Notes: a model not told the origin generated them from the sequence alone. A stretch of DNA of 64,000 nucleotides from Pseudothioclava nitratireducens (GCF_029210495.1 NZ_JARGDK010000001.1:156010-220009), one strand, 5' to 3'; positions 44,411 through 54,892 are shown, counted from the stretch's first letter. Translations and numbers: made by a program.

Positions 44411-46660
44411 TCATTTCAGGCGCAGCGAATTCAGAGAGACCGTGATCGACGAGGCCGACATCGCCAACGCCGCCGCAAGCGGTGTTGCCAGCCCGATCAG
44501 CGCAATTGGCACCGCAACGATGTTGTAGAGAATCGAGATCGCAAAGTTCTGCTTGATCCGGCGGCGGGCCTGCGTGGCGATCCGAGTCGCATCCGAAACC
44601 GGCGCGAGATCCTGACCCAGCAGAACGATATCCGAAGCGGTGCGGGCGGCGTCGAGCGCCGATGCGGGCGAAACCGAGACATGCGCGCGCGCAAGCGCAG
44701 CGGTGTCGTTCAGGCCATCGCCCACCATAAGCACATGACGCCCCTGCCCGGTCAACTCTCCGACAAGCTCTGCCTTTTCGTGCGGCAAGGCGCCGGCGCG
44801 CCAATGCGAGATGCCGAGCCTTGCAGCCAGATCGGACACCGCCCCCTCGACATCGCCCGACACCAGCCAGACTTCGGCACCAGTCGCCTTGAAAGCGGTG
44901 ATAGCCTCTTCGGCGCCCGGACGCAGACTGTCGACGAAACGGATTGAGCGGGGCGCGGCCTCGCCTATGCGCAGGTGGGTCGCGGTCGCGTTTCCCGCCT
45001 CAGCGCCGATCCAGTCGGCGCGACCAAGGCGGAGGACCTGATCGCCCAGCCGTCCTTCGATCCCGTAGCCGGGCACTTCGCGCAGATCGTCGAGCGGGGT
45101 TGGCGCGACGCCCATCGCGCCAGCAGCCTCAAAGAGTGCACGCGCGAGCGGGTGCGAGGAAGCGCCTGCCAGCGCCGCCGCAACCGCGAGCTCCTCCTGC
45201 GAGAGATCGTCGAGGTTCTCGGGCGTGGGCGCCCCCATGGTCAACGTGCCGGTTTTGTCGAAGACGACCGTATCGACCTCGGCCAACCGTTCAAGCGCGG
45301 TCCCGTCCTTGATCAGCAACCCCTTGCGGAACAAGCGTCCAGATGCAGCGGTCACCACCGCCGGCACCGCAAGGCCCAGCGCACAGGGGCAGGTGATGAT
45401 CAGCACCGCCGCCGAGATATTGATCGCGTGGCGCACATCGCCGCCGGTCAGCCAGAGCCATGTCCCAAACGCGGTGAAAGACAGCAGGTGGACGATGGGC
45501 GAATAGGCGCGCGCGGCACGCTCGGCCAGCGAGGTGTAGCGCGTCTTCGCGCTCTCCGCAGCAGCGACCAAATCCGCCATTCGATGCAGCGAACTGTCTT
45601 TGCCCGCGGCGGTCACGCGCAGCAGGAGCGGCCCTGTAAGGTTCACCTCACCGGCCGATAGGATTGAACCGGGGCCTGCGAAGACCGGCAGCGACTCGCC
45701 CGTCAGAAGCGAACGGTCGGTTTCGGAATTTCCCTCGATCACCGCGCCGTCCGCCGGGATACGTCCACCCGGGCGCACCCGAATGATCTCGCCGGGTTTC
45801 AGATCGCCGACAGGCACGGTTTCTTCGCTGCCGTCTTCGCGCAAACGCGTCGCGCGCGGCACTTCAAGCGCCGCCAGCTCTTCGGCCGCAGACCGGGCCA
45901 CCGCGCGCGTGCGATAATCGAGGTAGCGCCCGACCAGCAGGAAGAAGGTCAGCATCACGGCCGCGTCGAAATAGGCGTGGTGCCCCGATTGCGAAGTCTC
46001 ATAGAGCGAGATCGCCGAGGCAAGGATGATCGCGAGCGAAATCGGCACATCCATACCGAGCCGCCCACCCCGCAGCGAGGCCCAAGCGGAGCTGAAGAAA
46101 GGTTGCCCCGCGAAGATCACGGTCGGGATCGCAATGGCCGCCGAAATCCAGTGGAACAGATCGCGCGTGGCAGATTCTGCACCAGACCACACCGCAATCG
46201 AGAGCAGCATGATGTTCATCATCGCAAAGCCCGAGACCCCGATCCGCATCAGCAGATCGCGCCCACGCTTGTCTGTCTCGGTCGCCGAGAGCATCCCCGC
46301 ATCAAGCTCATGCGCCTCGTAACCGATCCGGTCGAGCGCTTCGATCAGGGGCGTAGGTTCGACGCCCGGCTCTGCATCAACGGAGACGCGCTTGAGGGTC
46401 AGGTTCACCCGCGCAGAGCGCACGCCGGGTTGCTTGTGCAGCTCACGCTCGACATCGCTGATGCAGACCGCGCAATGGGCCGTCGGCAGCGACAGCATGA
46501 TGCGCGCACCCTTGATATCGCCGGATTTCGCCAGATCTTCGGCGGACGGTGCCGCAAGACAAGCCGGGCAGGCCGAGGCAGAGACATGCTCGTCCATCTG
46601 CGCGGCCTGTGAACCATTTACCGTTTGTGTGCCTGTTTCAATGGCCGAAGAGAGGCTCAT
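44411..46660 (-). CDS. ccoI: Copper P-type ATPase for cbb3 oxidase assembly
   Basis: 749 residues. The N-terminus has a CPAC pair (residue ~31) followed by one heavy-metal domain with AHCAVC. The transmembrane part holds TCPCALGLAVP. The cytosolic domains show DKTGTLTMG, SSHPLARAL and VGDGLNDTAAL. CcoI/FixI ATPases provide copper to the CuB site of the oxidase and are distinct from detoxifying CopA, whose representative lies at 23-25 kb. It lies between ccoH (four bases upstream) and ccoS, as in other Rhodobacteraceae. Confidence 0.95.
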   Translation of the reverse strand: MSLSSAIETGTQTVNGSQAAQMDEHVSASACPACLAAPSAEDLAKSGDIKGARIMLSLPTAHCAVCISDVERELHKQPGVRSARVNLTLKRVSVDAEPGVEPTPLIEALDRIGYEAHELDAGMLSATETDKRGRDLLMRIGVSGFAMMNIMLLSIAVWSGAESATRDLFHWISAAIAIPTVIFAGQPFFSSAWASLRGGRLGMDVPISLAIILASAISLYETSQSGHHAYFDAAVMLTFFLLVGRYLDYRTRAVARSAAEELAALEVPRATRLREDGSEETVPVGDLKPGEIIRVRPGGRIPADGAVIEGNSETDRSLLTGESLPVFAGPGSILSAGEVNLTGPLLLRVTAAGKDSSLHRMADLVAAAESAKTRYTSLAERAARAYSPIVHLLSFTAFGTWLWLTGGDVRHAINISAAVLIITCPCALGLAVPAVVTAASGRLFRKGLLIKDGTALERLAEVDTVVFDKTGTLTMGAPTPENLDDLSQEELAVAAALAGASSHPLARALFEAAGAMGVAPTPLDDLREVPGYGIEGRLGDQVLRLGRADWIGAEAGNATATHLRIGEAAPRSIRFVDSLRPGAEEAITAFKATGAEVWLVSGDVEGAVSDLAARLGISHWRAGALPHEKAELVGELTGQGRHVLMVGDGLNDTAALARAHVSVSPASALDAARTASDIVLLGQDLAPVSDATRIATQARRRIKQNFAISILYNIVAVPIALIGLATPLAAALAMSASSITVSLNSLRLK

Positions 46661-46664
46661 GGCG

Positions 46665-47120
46665 TCAGCCCTTCACAAAGAAATCCAGTCGCTGCCGGAA
46701 TGGCGTGCCATCGCGCGCCTCGGCCGTCAGGTGGATCAGCCAAGCGCCCGGTTCGAGCGCGATCTCCGTCGAATAGATGCCGCCACTATATGCGAATTCG
46801 GGGGTCTGGTCATCGCGCACATGGGTGGTGCGACCGATCAGCGCCTCAAGCTTGGCGATTGGCGCGGGCAGGCCCTGGGCATCGCGGATCACGAAGCTGA
46901 GCACGCCCTCCGAATAGGTCGGCTCAACGGTCCAGCCAAGCGCCTCCTGCGCGCCGCGCTCTGCATCGAAGCTCTGAGAGGCCACATAGGAATTCTTCAC
47001 CTCAAGCCCCGGAAAGGTGCCGATCGCCTTGTAGGCCATGAAGACATTAACAGCGATGATCGTGCCGAAAGCGCCGATCAAAATCATGAGGACTTTCTTG
47101 CCGGTGAGTTCCTTGGCCAT
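46665..47120 (-). CDS. ccoH: Cbb3 oxidase assembly protein CcoH (FixH family)
   Basis: A 151-residue protein with one N-terminal membrane helix (VLMILIGAFGTIIAVNVFMAY) and a periplasmic beta-rich domain, the FixH form. CcoH interacts with the oxidase and helps its maturation. Start ATG at 47120 follows AGGGAA. It is four bases upstream of ccoI. It is separated from ccoG by 104 bases that contain a GC-rich 11-bp hairpin, so ccoHIS may depend partly on read-through or on its own promoter. Confidence 0.93.
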   Translation of the reverse strand: MAKELTGKKVLMILIGAFGTIIAVNVFMAYKAIGTFPGLEVKNSYVASQSFDAERGAQEALGWTVEPTYSEGVLSFVIRDAQGLPAPIAKLEALIGRTTHVRDDQTPEFAYSGGIYSTEIALEPGAWLIHLTAEARDGTPFRQRLDFFVKG

Positions 47121-47177
47121 TGTCGTTCCCTGAGCTTTGCATCCTGTTCATACTCTGCCCGCTCTGGGCGGAAAAGC

Positions 47178-47207
47178 CCCGGGGCCGGTTCGCGCGCCGG
47201 CCCCGGG
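47178..47207 (-). terminator. GC-rich hairpin between ccoG and ccoH
   Basis: An 11-bp perfect stem (CCCGGGGCCGG with CCGGCCCCGGG) and eight-base loop, 18 bases downstream of the ccoG stop. In the minus direction it is followed by GCTTTTCCG, a short T run. It looks like a partial terminator or processing site within the ccoGHIS unit. Confidence 0.55.
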
Positions 47208-47224
47208 ATCACATTTTCATCGGC

Positions 47225-48676
47225 TCAGCGCTGGCCGGTCCCGTTGAACACGGTCTCCGACGAGTCGCGGTCGGTGGAGCCGGTATCCTCGATCCACAGC
47301 CGCAGATCGGTCCGGTCCGCCGTCGCCAGAGGCGAGCCTGCCGGCGCCTCGAGATAAAGCCGCTGGGTCAGCGTTTCATCCGGCGGCACGGTGACGGTGT
47401 CGGCATCTTCGCCTTCAAGATGGACCGTGAGCCCGTCAACCGGCTGCCCGTCCACACCGACGATCGACACCTTGAAGGTCGTGTCGTCCCCGGCCTTGTT
47501 GCGCAGACGCAGCGTGTAGATGTTGCGCACCGAGCCGTCGCCCTGGATCACGTAGAGCGGATCGCGGTTCGGCGTCACGTTGAAGTCAATGGGCGAACGC
47601 ATGAACAGCGCGACGACAAGGCCGATGCCGATCGCGGCCCAGAGCCCGAAGTAGAGCAACGTGCGCGGACGGAAGATGTGCTTCCAGATGTTGCGAGGAT
47701 GACCGCCGGCACGTTCAAGGTTTTCGTCTTTGAGTGCCATGTAACCGATCAGGCCGCGCGGTTTGCCGATCTTGTCCATCATCTCGTTGCAGGCGTCGAT
47801 GCACAGGCCGCAGGTGATGCACTCAAGCTGTTGGCCGTCGCGGATATCGATCCCCATCGGGCAGACGTTGAAACAGGCCATGCAGTCGATGCAATCGCCT
47901 TGCGTCGGATCATGCTCGCCCTTCTTGAGCTTGCCGCGCGGTTCGCCCCGCCACTCGCGGTAGGCGATAACCAGCGTGTCCTCATCCATCATTGCGGCCT
48001 GAATACGCGGCCAGGGGCAGGCGTAGATGCAGATTTGCTCGCGGGCAAAGCCGCCGAATGCAAAGGTGGTAAGCGTCGCAACCGCGATCGTCGTGTAGGC
48101 GATGGGCGAGGCATCCCCGGTGAACAGGTCTCGCAGCAGCGTCGGCGCATCGGTGAAGTAGAACACCCATGCCCCGCCGGTCGCAACACCGATCAGAAGC
48201 CAGATCGTCCATTTGGTGAACCGCTTGCGGATCTTCTCGAAGTTCCATTTCTGGCGCAGCAGACGGATGCGGGCGTTACGGTCGCCTTCGACCCAGCGCT
48301 CGACAAGAATGTAGAGATCGGTCCAGACAGTCTGCGGGCAGGCGTAGCCGCACCAGACCCGGCCCGCCGCCGAGGTGAACAGGAACAGGCCCAGGCCCGC
48401 CATGATCAGAAGACCCGCGACGAAATAGAATTCGTGCGGCCAGATCTCGATCATGAAGAAGAAGAAACGCCGGTTCGCAAGATCGACGAGCACCGCCTGA
48501 TCGGGCAGCGCCGGGCCACGATCCCAGCGAATCCACGGCGTGATGTAGTAGATGCCGAGCATCACCGCCAGAAGTGCCCATTTCAGGTTGCGGAAAGCCC
48601 CGCTGACGCGCCGCGGGAAAATCGGTTCGCGGGCGGCGTAAAGGGGGGGCGGTTCGACGGGTTCGGTGCTGCTCAC
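47225..48676 (-). CDS. ccoG: Cbb3 oxidase accessory ferredoxin-type protein CcoG
   Basis: 483 residues. Several membrane helices, a CGYACPQTVW segment and CIYACPWPR precede two ferredoxin-type [4Fe-4S] motifs (CIDCMACFNVCP and CITCGLCIDAC). A periplasmic immunoglobulin-like domain forms the C-terminus. CcoG/RdxA has been implicated in copper reduction during cbb3 assembly. The GTG at 48676 is chosen because GGAG lies nine bases upstream and the typical acidic N-terminus (SSTEPVEPPPLY) starts there; the open frame continues 35 codons further. An FNR-type box at 48747-48760 precedes it. Confidence 0.93.
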   Translation of the reverse strand: MSSTEPVEPPPLYAAREPIFPRRVSGAFRNLKWALLAVMLGIYYITPWIRWDRGPALPDQAVLVDLANRRFFFFMIEIWPHEFYFVAGLLIMAGLGLFLFTSAAGRVWCGYACPQTVWTDLYILVERWVEGDRNARIRLLRQKWNFEKIRKRFTKWTIWLLIGVATGGAWVFYFTDAPTLLRDLFTGDASPIAYTTIAVATLTTFAFGGFAREQICIYACPWPRIQAAMMDEDTLVIAYREWRGEPRGKLKKGEHDPTQGDCIDCMACFNVCPMGIDIRDGQQLECITCGLCIDACNEMMDKIGKPRGLIGYMALKDENLERAGGHPRNIWKHIFRPRTLLYFGLWAAIGIGLVVALFMRSPIDFNVTPNRDPLYVIQGDGSVRNIYTLRLRNKAGDDTTFKVSIVGVDGQPVDGLTVHLEGEDADTVTVPPDETLTQRLYLEAPAGSPLATADRTDLRLWIEDTGSTDRDSSETVFNGTGQR

Positions 48677-48746
48677 GGGTCTTTCTCCGTTGGCGATGAT
48701 ATCAATTCGGTTGGAACCGTTCTGATATGGCTTGCCTTGCATTACT

Positions 48747-48760
48747 TTGACATGCGTCAA
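48747..48760 (-). promoter_or_regulatory. FNR/FnrL box upstream of ccoG
   Basis: TTGAC-ATGC-GTCAA, a symmetric FNR-type site, lies about 78 bases before the ccoG GTG. On the minus strand a -10-like TATCAG occurs at 48722-48727, about 29 bases further on, which fits a class II activator position near -40. FnrL, encoded 5 kb away, is the probable regulator. Confidence 0.75.
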
Positions 48761-48867
48761 AAAGGCAGATTTGTGATACACATTTCCGCGTGCGCGATCG
48801 CAATAGATTCGGAATGCACGTTTTTCATGGGGTTAGCGCGCGCCGGACGTGTCGCCCGCCTTCTTGA

Positions 48868-48917
48868 AAAGACACCGGCGCCCCCAGGAAACGCGCGAAC
48901 AGGACGGGGCGCCGGTG
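48868..48917 (-). terminator. Terminator of the ccoNOQP operon
   Basis: A 12-bp perfect stem (CACCGGCGCCCC with GGGGCGCCGGTG) with a 21-base loop, followed in the minus direction by TCTTTTC. A second smaller hairpin (GGGGGCC-GA-GGCCCCC, 48926-48941) lies between it and the ccoP stop, next to a GAATATC motif recalling the genome's repeat family. Confidence 0.65.
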
Positions 48918-48954
48918 CTACCCGAGGGGGCCGAGGCCCCCCCGAATATCTGTG

Positions 48955-49833
48955 TTATTCGCCGCCACCCAGGCTGTGGACATAAGCGGCCACAGCGCGG
49001 ATTTCAGCTTCGGACAGGCGCGTGTTCCAGTTCGGCATCACGCCATACCGCGCGTTGTAGATCGTCTCGGTGAGAGTCTCCACATCGCCGCCATAGAGCC
49101 AGATCGCATCGGTCAGGTTCGGCGCGCCCTGCGCGCGGTCGCCGGTGCCGTCTTCTGCGTGGCAGCTCGCGCAGTTGTCGATGAACAGCGTCTCGCCGTC
49201 ACCCAGACCTGCCGAGTCGAACTCCTGACCCGAGAGCTTGCGGACGTATTGCACGACCTGCGCGATCTCTTCATCCGTCAGCAGCTCGTCCTTGCCGAAA
49301 GCCGGCATCTGCGAGAAGCGGGCTTCGCCTTCAGGGTCATCCTCGTTCCGGATCCCGTGGGTCACGGTAAAGTGGATGTCCTCGATCGAGCCGCCCCAGA
49401 GCCAGTCCTGGTCCAGAAGGTTCGGATAGCCGAGCGATTGCTGGCCGCCCGCACCCGAGCCGTGGCACTGCGCACACCAGGTGCGGAACACTGCCGCGCC
49501 TGCGTTCTGGCTGAAGTTGGCCAGTTCCGGGTCTGCCGAAATTTCGGTCAGATCGGCGGCGACCAGCTTGGCTTCGACCCCTTCGTTCGCAGCGTCATAG
49601 CGAGCGATTTCCGCCGCCACATCCGCACGGGTCGATGCCCCCAGAAGACCCGGCGTAGCCCCGTTCAGGAGCGGCCAGGCCGGCATGGCGACCGTATACC
49701 CGATACCCCAGACGATGCAGGCGTAGAAGGTATAGAGCCACCATTTGGGCAGCGGGTTGTTATATTCTTCGATGCCGTCCCACGAGTGACCCGTGGTCGC
49801 GACGTCCTGTTTCTTCGTCGGTTTTTTGCTCAT
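48955..49833 (-). CDS. ccoP: Cytochrome cbb3 oxidase dihaem subunit CcoP
   Basis: A membrane-anchored cytochrome c that passes electrons to CcoO. The 292 residues have an N-terminal membrane helix ([19 protein letters not shown]) and two haem c motifs, CAQCH (about residue 123) and CASCH (about residue 216), each in a class I cytochrome domain with distal methionines (SQMPAF, GVMPNW). The ATG at 49833 lies seven bases after AAGGAGG; an upstream in-frame GTG is too close to that site. Last gene of the oxidase operon. Confidence 0.97.
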   Translation of the reverse strand: MSKKPTKKQDVATTGHSWDGIEEYNNPLPKWWLYTFYACIVWGIGYTVAMPAWPLLNGATPGLLGASTRADVAAEIARYDAANEGVEAKLVAADLTEISADPELANFSQNAGAAVFRTWCAQCHGSGAGGQQSLGYPNLLDQDWLWGGSIEDIHFTVTHGIRNEDDPEGEARFSQMPAFGKDELLTDEEIAQVVQYVRKLSGQEFDSAGLGDGETLFIDNCASCHAEDGTGDRAQGAPNLTDAIWLYGGDVETLTETIYNARYGVMPNWNTRLSEAEIRAVAAYVHSLGGGE

Positions 49834-49845
49834 TTCCACGCCTCC

Positions 49846-50055
49846 TTACAACGTGGCGCCGTCGTCAGAGCAGCTGCCGCGGCAGCTCCCCTGACAGGCG
49901 GGTTTGTCATCGTGCCGGAAGGGGATATTCGCCGTATCCTCATGCACGGCCCGCGAGCCCGGACGGAACGCCCAGATCACGACACCGATGAAGGTCCCGA
50001 ACAGCGCGAGCATCGCCCAGCTATCCGCGAATTCCCGAAGGATATGATAGTCCAT
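49846..50055 (-). CDS. ccoQ: Cytochrome cbb3 oxidase small subunit CcoQ with cysteine-rich tail
   Basis: 69 residues. One membrane helix (AMLALFGTFIGVVIWAFRPG) is followed by the usual short cytosolic segment. The tail carries C54-x3-C58-x3-C62 (PACQGSCRGSCSDD), which I do not know from textbook CcoQ. The second ATG (50055) is used since AAGGAGG is seven bases upstream of it and only one base from the first ATG. CcoQ stabilises the interaction of CcoP with the CcoNO core. The DNA for the tail contains a perfect 16-bp palindrome (AGCTGCCGCGGCAGCT). Confidence 0.92.
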   Translation of the reverse strand: MDYHILREFADSWAMLALFGTFIGVVIWAFRPGSRAVHEDTANIPFRHDDKPACQGSCRGSCSDDGATL

Positions 50056-50067
50056 CCCCATTCCTCC

Positions 50068-50796
50068 TTAGCGACTTGCCACGGGTTCGAAGGTCGAGAA
50101 ATCGACCATCGTGCCCAGAACCTGAAGATAGGCCACGAGCGCGTCCATTTCGGTCAGCGCGGGCTGGCCGTCGAAGTTGCGCACGTTCACGCCCTCGCCG
50201 TAACGCTCCAGCAGACCGTCGAAATCGCTTTCGGGATCGGCCTGAGCGGCGAAGTCGGCCTGAGCGGCCTCGATCATCTCGGAGGTATACGGCACGCCGA
50301 CCATCGCGTCCGTCTTCAGACGGTCACCGATATACTTGGCGTCGATCTCGCGGTTCAGCAGGAAGCCGTATTTCGGCATAACCGATTCCGGCACCACCGA
50401 TTGCGGGTTGATCAGGTGATCAACATGCCAACCGTCCGAGTAACGGCCACCCACGCGGGCCAGATCCGGCCCGGTCCGCTTGGAGCCCCACTGGAACGGG
50501 TGGTCGTACATCGACTCCGCTGCCAGCGAGTAGTGACCGTAACGCTCGACCTCGTCGCGCATCGGACGGATCATCTGCGAGTGGCAGACATAGCAGCCCT
50601 CGCGGATGTAAACGTCGCGACCCGTCAGTTCGAGCGGCGTGTAGGGACGCACGCCTTCAACTTCCTCGATCGTGTTCTCGAGGTAGAAGAGCGGCGCGAT
50701 CTCCACGATGCCGCCAACCGTGACGACCAGGAACGAGAAGATCAGAAGGAGCGTCGGGCTCTTTTCCAGAACCCCGTGTTTATCGAGAATACCCAT
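50068..50796 (-). CDS. ccoO: Cytochrome cbb3 oxidase monohaem subunit CcoO
   Basis: 242 residues. An N-terminal membrane anchor ([20 protein letters not shown]) is followed by a single haem c site [11 protein letters not shown] (about residues 68-78) and conserved [16 protein letters not shown] and [13 protein letters not shown] (distal methionine). CcoO passes electrons from CcoP to the CcoN haems. The start is 16 bases after ccoN, with GGGAGTG-type spacing; the gene order N-O-Q-P is standard. Confidence 0.97.
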   Translation of the reverse strand: MGILDKHGVLEKSPTLLLIFSFLVVTVGGIVEIAPLFYLENTIEEVEGVRPYTPLELTGRDVYIREGCYVCHSQMIRPMRDEVERYGHYSLAAESMYDHPFQWGSKRTGPDLARVGGRYSDGWHVDHLINPQSVVPESVMPKYGFLLNREIDAKYIGDRLKTDAMVGVPYTSEMIEAAQADFAAQADPESDFDGLLERYGEGVNVRNFDGQPALTEMDALVAYLQVLGTMVDFSTFEPVASR

Positions 50797-50812
50797 TGTT
50801 TCTCACTCCCTC

Positions 50813-52414
<1,602 letters not shown>

Positions 52415-52509
52415 GTTGTGCGTCCCTTCGTCTTGTCCATCTCCCCGACTCAGACTCCGGGCCGGGGGTTTGACTGATGTCCTTGTGGTCCGAGGGTATG
52501 CCCGACGCC

Positions 52510-52523
52510 TTGATCTGCATCAA
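52510..52523 (-). promoter_or_regulatory. FNR/FnrL box upstream of ccoN, consensus
   Basis: TTGAT-CTGC-ATCAA is an exact match to the FNR consensus TTGAT-N4-ATCAA. Its centre lies about 102 bases upstream of the ccoN ATG, compatible with a class II promoter having a leader of roughly 60 bases. It should activate ccoNOQP under low oxygen. Confidence 0.9.
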
Positions 52524-52654
52524 ATCCCCGTGCTCCAGGTGGGCTGTTTCGTCGCAGGCTTGACTTATCACATGGCGCTGATTTCCGGGACCGGACAGGT
52601 TTTCGCCCCCTTTTCGGGCGGATCAACCGTGGTCGGCGCGGCCATGCGGCCGTC

Positions 52655-52668
52655 TTGATCCGCGTCAA
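52655..52668 (+). promoter_or_regulatory. FNR/FnrL box upstream of uspA
   Basis: TTGAT-CCGC-GTCAA differs from the consensus at one position. Its centre is 68 bases before the uspA ATG and about 41 bases before a predicted start site. Confidence 0.8.
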
Positions 52669-52729
52669 TGCGACGCGTGCGCGCTCGCGCTAGCGTCAGA
52701 TTCGGAAACGCAAATGCCGGAGGCAAGCG

Positions 52730-53569
52730 ATGGCTTACAAGACTCTTTTGACAATCGTGACCGATATGGCGGCCGCGCAGTCACAGCTCGAAACCGCGAT
52801 CGGTCTTGCCCGGCGCGAGGACGCGCATCTCGACGTGATGTGCATGGGCGTTGATCGGACACAGACCGGCTATTACTACGCCGGCGCGACCGCCTTCGTG
52901 CAGCAGGAAACCATGGATCGCGCACAAGACGACGCGCGCAAGATCGAGGCCGCCGTGACCGAACGGCTCAAGGCCGAGGATATCCGTTGGGCCGCCGAGG
53001 CCGTGGTGAGCCAGATCGGCGCGATCGCCAGTGCGGTCGGGTTGCGCGCGCGCTTCGCCGATCTCGTCGTCGCGGGCCTGCCCTATGGCGAAGGCCGCGG
53101 CCCCGAAGTGGAAGCCGTCGTCGAGGCCGCCCTCTTCGAAGGCCACGCCCCCGTTCTGATCGTGCCCGATGGTTACACCGGTGCCGTCAGCGGTAAGCGG
53201 GTCGTCGTGGCATGGAACCAATCCAGCGAGGCGATGAACGCGATCCGCAAGGCGCTGCCCGAACTCAAAGCGGCAAATCTGGTCGATATCACCATCATCG
53301 ACCCGCCTGCGCACGGGCCGGAACGTTCCGATCCCGGAGGCCAGCTCAGCCAGATGCTCTCGCGCCATGGGATCCATGCCGAGGTTTCGGTGCTTGCCAA
53401 GACGCTGCCGCGCGTGTCGGACGTGCTCAACCGCCATGTGCGCGACACCAAGGCCGATCTCGTGGTCATGGGGGCCTATGGGCATTCGCGCTTCCGTGAG
53501 GCGATCCTCGGCGGGGCGACCCGTTCGATGCTCGAAAAGGCCACGGTGCCGGTGCTGATGGCGCACTAA
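52730..53569 (+). CDS. uspA: Universal stress protein, tandem UspA domains
   Basis: 279 residues formed by two Usp folds (about 1-145 and 150-279). The second domain keeps the nucleotide-binding signature G-x2-G-x9-G-(A/S)-T (VMGAYGHSRFREAILGGAT). The first is degenerate. Its place between ccoN and fnrL, with its own FNR box, matches the arrangement I know from Rhodobacter. That suggests a role in adaptation to low oxygen, but the molecular target is not known. The ATG follows GGAGGCAAGCG. Confidence 0.92.
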   Translation: MAYKTLLTIVTDMAAAQSQLETAIGLARREDAHLDVMCMGVDRTQTGYYYAGATAFVQQETMDRAQDDARKIEAAVTERLKAEDIRWAAEAVVSQIGAIASAVGLRARFADLVVAGLPYGEGRGPEVEAVVEAALFEGHAPVLIVPDGYTGAVSGKRVVVAWNQSSEAMNAIRKALPELKAANLVDITIIDPPAHGPERSDPGGQLSQMLSRHGIHAEVSVLAKTLPRVSDVLNRHVRDTKADLVVMGAYGHSRFREAILGGATRSMLEKATVPVLMAH

Positions 53570-53721
53570 GCGCACAAACCGAAAGAACGATGCGCGGCGT
53601 CCCGGAACGACCGGAGCGCCGATTGCGCTTCAGGCGTTGCCCGGCCACGGTCGGAAAACCGGTTGCCTTCAGATCCCACAAGTCAGACTGTTCTTACCGG
53701 ATTTAAGGGAGAGCCAGCGCC

Positions 53722-54129
53722 ATGCACGACACGATTTCCGGAAGCTGCCTGTGCGGGCAGGTCACATTCGACATCACGGGCGGATTCGACAGCTTTTTCC
53801 TGTGTCACTGCACACGCTGCCAGAAAGATACCGGCTCCGCTCATGCCGCGAACCTTTTCTCGACACAGGCCCGGATCGCCTGGCGATCGGGGCAGGACAT
53901 GATCAAGACATTTCATTTGCCCGGAACCCGACATGCCAAGAGCTTCTGCCGCGCGTGCGGCTCGGCTTTGCCGATGGTTCAGGGTGAGGGCACCCTTCTG
54001 ATCGTCCCCGCAGGGTCGCTCGACAGCCCGCTCGACATGCGTCCGAATGCGCAAATCTGCTACGCCAGCCGGGCCGCATGGAGCGACTGTCTTGAGACCG
54101 TGCCAAAGCTTGATGGGCTGCCGGGCTAA
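53722..54129 (+). CDS. GFA-domain zinc protein (CENP-V/GFA family)
   Basis: 135 residues of the glutathione-dependent formaldehyde-activating enzyme (GFA) family. The zinc ligands appear in order: SCLCGQV (C9, C11), CHCTRCQ (C28, C30, C33) and CRACGSALP (about C77, C80). Despite the family name, only some members act on S-hydroxymethylglutathione, and most have no known substrate. The gene sits between uspA and fnrL, an insertion relative to the tight uspA-fnrL spacing I would expect. It is convergent with fnrL (six bases between the stops). Start ATG follows AAGGGAGAG. Confidence 0.87.
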   Translation: MHDTISGSCLCGQVTFDITGGFDSFFLCHCTRCQKDTGSAHAANLFSTQARIAWRSGQDMIKTFHLPGTRHAKSFCRACGSALPMVQGEGTLLIVPAGSLDSPLDMRPNAQICYASRAAWSDCLETVPKLDGLPG

Positions 54130-54135
54130 GCGGCG

Positions 54136-54882
54136 TCAGACGAGGAAGCCACCATCGCTGTCATCGCCCGCCTCTTCGAGCAGGCGATCCATATTCGGCA
54201 CCGTCACGTGACGCTTGCCCTCCAGCTCGATGACACCATCGCGCTTGAGCGCGGACATCTGACGCGACACGGTTTCCAGTGTCAGCCCCAAATAATCCGC
54301 CATCGCCTCGCGAGTCAGCGGCAGATCGAAGGTCATCCGCCCTTCCGCCGCACGCAGCTTGATCGACGCATCGCGCCGCGCCACGATGGACAGCAGTGAG
54401 GCGATCTTCTCACGCGCGGTCTTGCGCCCCAGAAGCAGCATCCATTCCCGCGCCGCATCGAGTTCGTCGAGCGTCATCTGCAACAGGCGCTGCGCGATAT
54501 GCGGCGTGCGCTCCATCATTTCCTCGAAGGGCTTCTTGCGGAAGCAGCACATCAGAATGTCGGTCGTGGCCGTCACGTTATAGGCCGCGCTCGCGCGCCC
54601 CGGACGCCCCACAAAGTCGGACGGCAGAAGCAGACCCACCATCTGCGTGCGCCCGTCTTCAAGGGTCTGTGTCAGCGTCGCGATCCCCGACACGACGGAG
54701 GCCACGAAATCCATCTGATCGCCGGCCCAGATCACGGTCTGGCCAGCCTCGAAAGAACGGTAATATTTGATCTCTTCCAGCCGCTCGAGTTCGTCCGTCT
54801 CACAACGGGCGCAAACGGCACGGTGCCGGATGGGACAGTCGTTGCACTGCAACGATACCGGTTCCACGTCTTCGCAGGCCAT
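54136..54882 (-). CDS. fnrL: Oxygen-sensing transcription regulator FnrL
   Basis: 248 residues of the CRP/FNR family. The N-terminus carries C13-x2-C16-x7-C24, and a fourth cysteine lies in the middle (ILMCCFRKK), together fit to hold an oxygen-labile [4Fe-4S] cluster. A cNMP-like beta-barrel and dimer helix follow. The helix-turn-helix is REAMADYLGLTLETVSRQMS, in which E and SR make FNR-type contacts. The start ATG is preferred over a TTG eight codons upstream. An FNR box 11 bases before the ATG suggests autoregulation. It is divergent from hemN. Confidence 0.96.
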   Translation of the reverse strand: MACEDVEPVSLQCNDCPIRHRAVCARCETDELERLEEIKYYRSFEAGQTVIWAGDQMDFVASVVSGIATLTQTLEDGRTQMVGLLLPSDFVGRPGRASAAYNVTATTDILMCCFRKKPFEEMMERTPHIAQRLLQMTLDELDAAREWMLLLGRKTAREKIASLLSIVARRDASIKLRAAEGRMTFDLPLTREAMADYLGLTLETVSRQMSALKRDGVIELEGKRHVTVPNMDRLLEEAGDDSDGGFLV

Positions 54883-54892
54883 GGCGGCTTTC

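Larger units (their letters stand above)
52415..52729. promoter_or_regulatory. Divergent ccoN/uspA control region
   Basis: A 315-base gap with no gene. It holds two FNR-type boxes, one positioned for each divergent gene (52510-52523 for ccoN, 52655-52668 for uspA). For uspA, TAGCGT at 52691-52696 could act as -10, placing its start site about 41 bases from the box centre. No other repeat or RNA gene was seen. Confidence 0.7.

Noticed and set aside
49872-49887. 16-bp palindrome AGCTGCCGCGGCAGCT as an operator or recombination site
   Set aside because: It lies wholly within ccoQ codons for the cysteine tail and has no second copy that I could find; coding explains it.
49846-49890. Frameshift in the ccoQ tail
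   Set aside because: The codons were reread; the cysteine-rich tail is in the same frame as the membrane helix and ends at a proper TAA.
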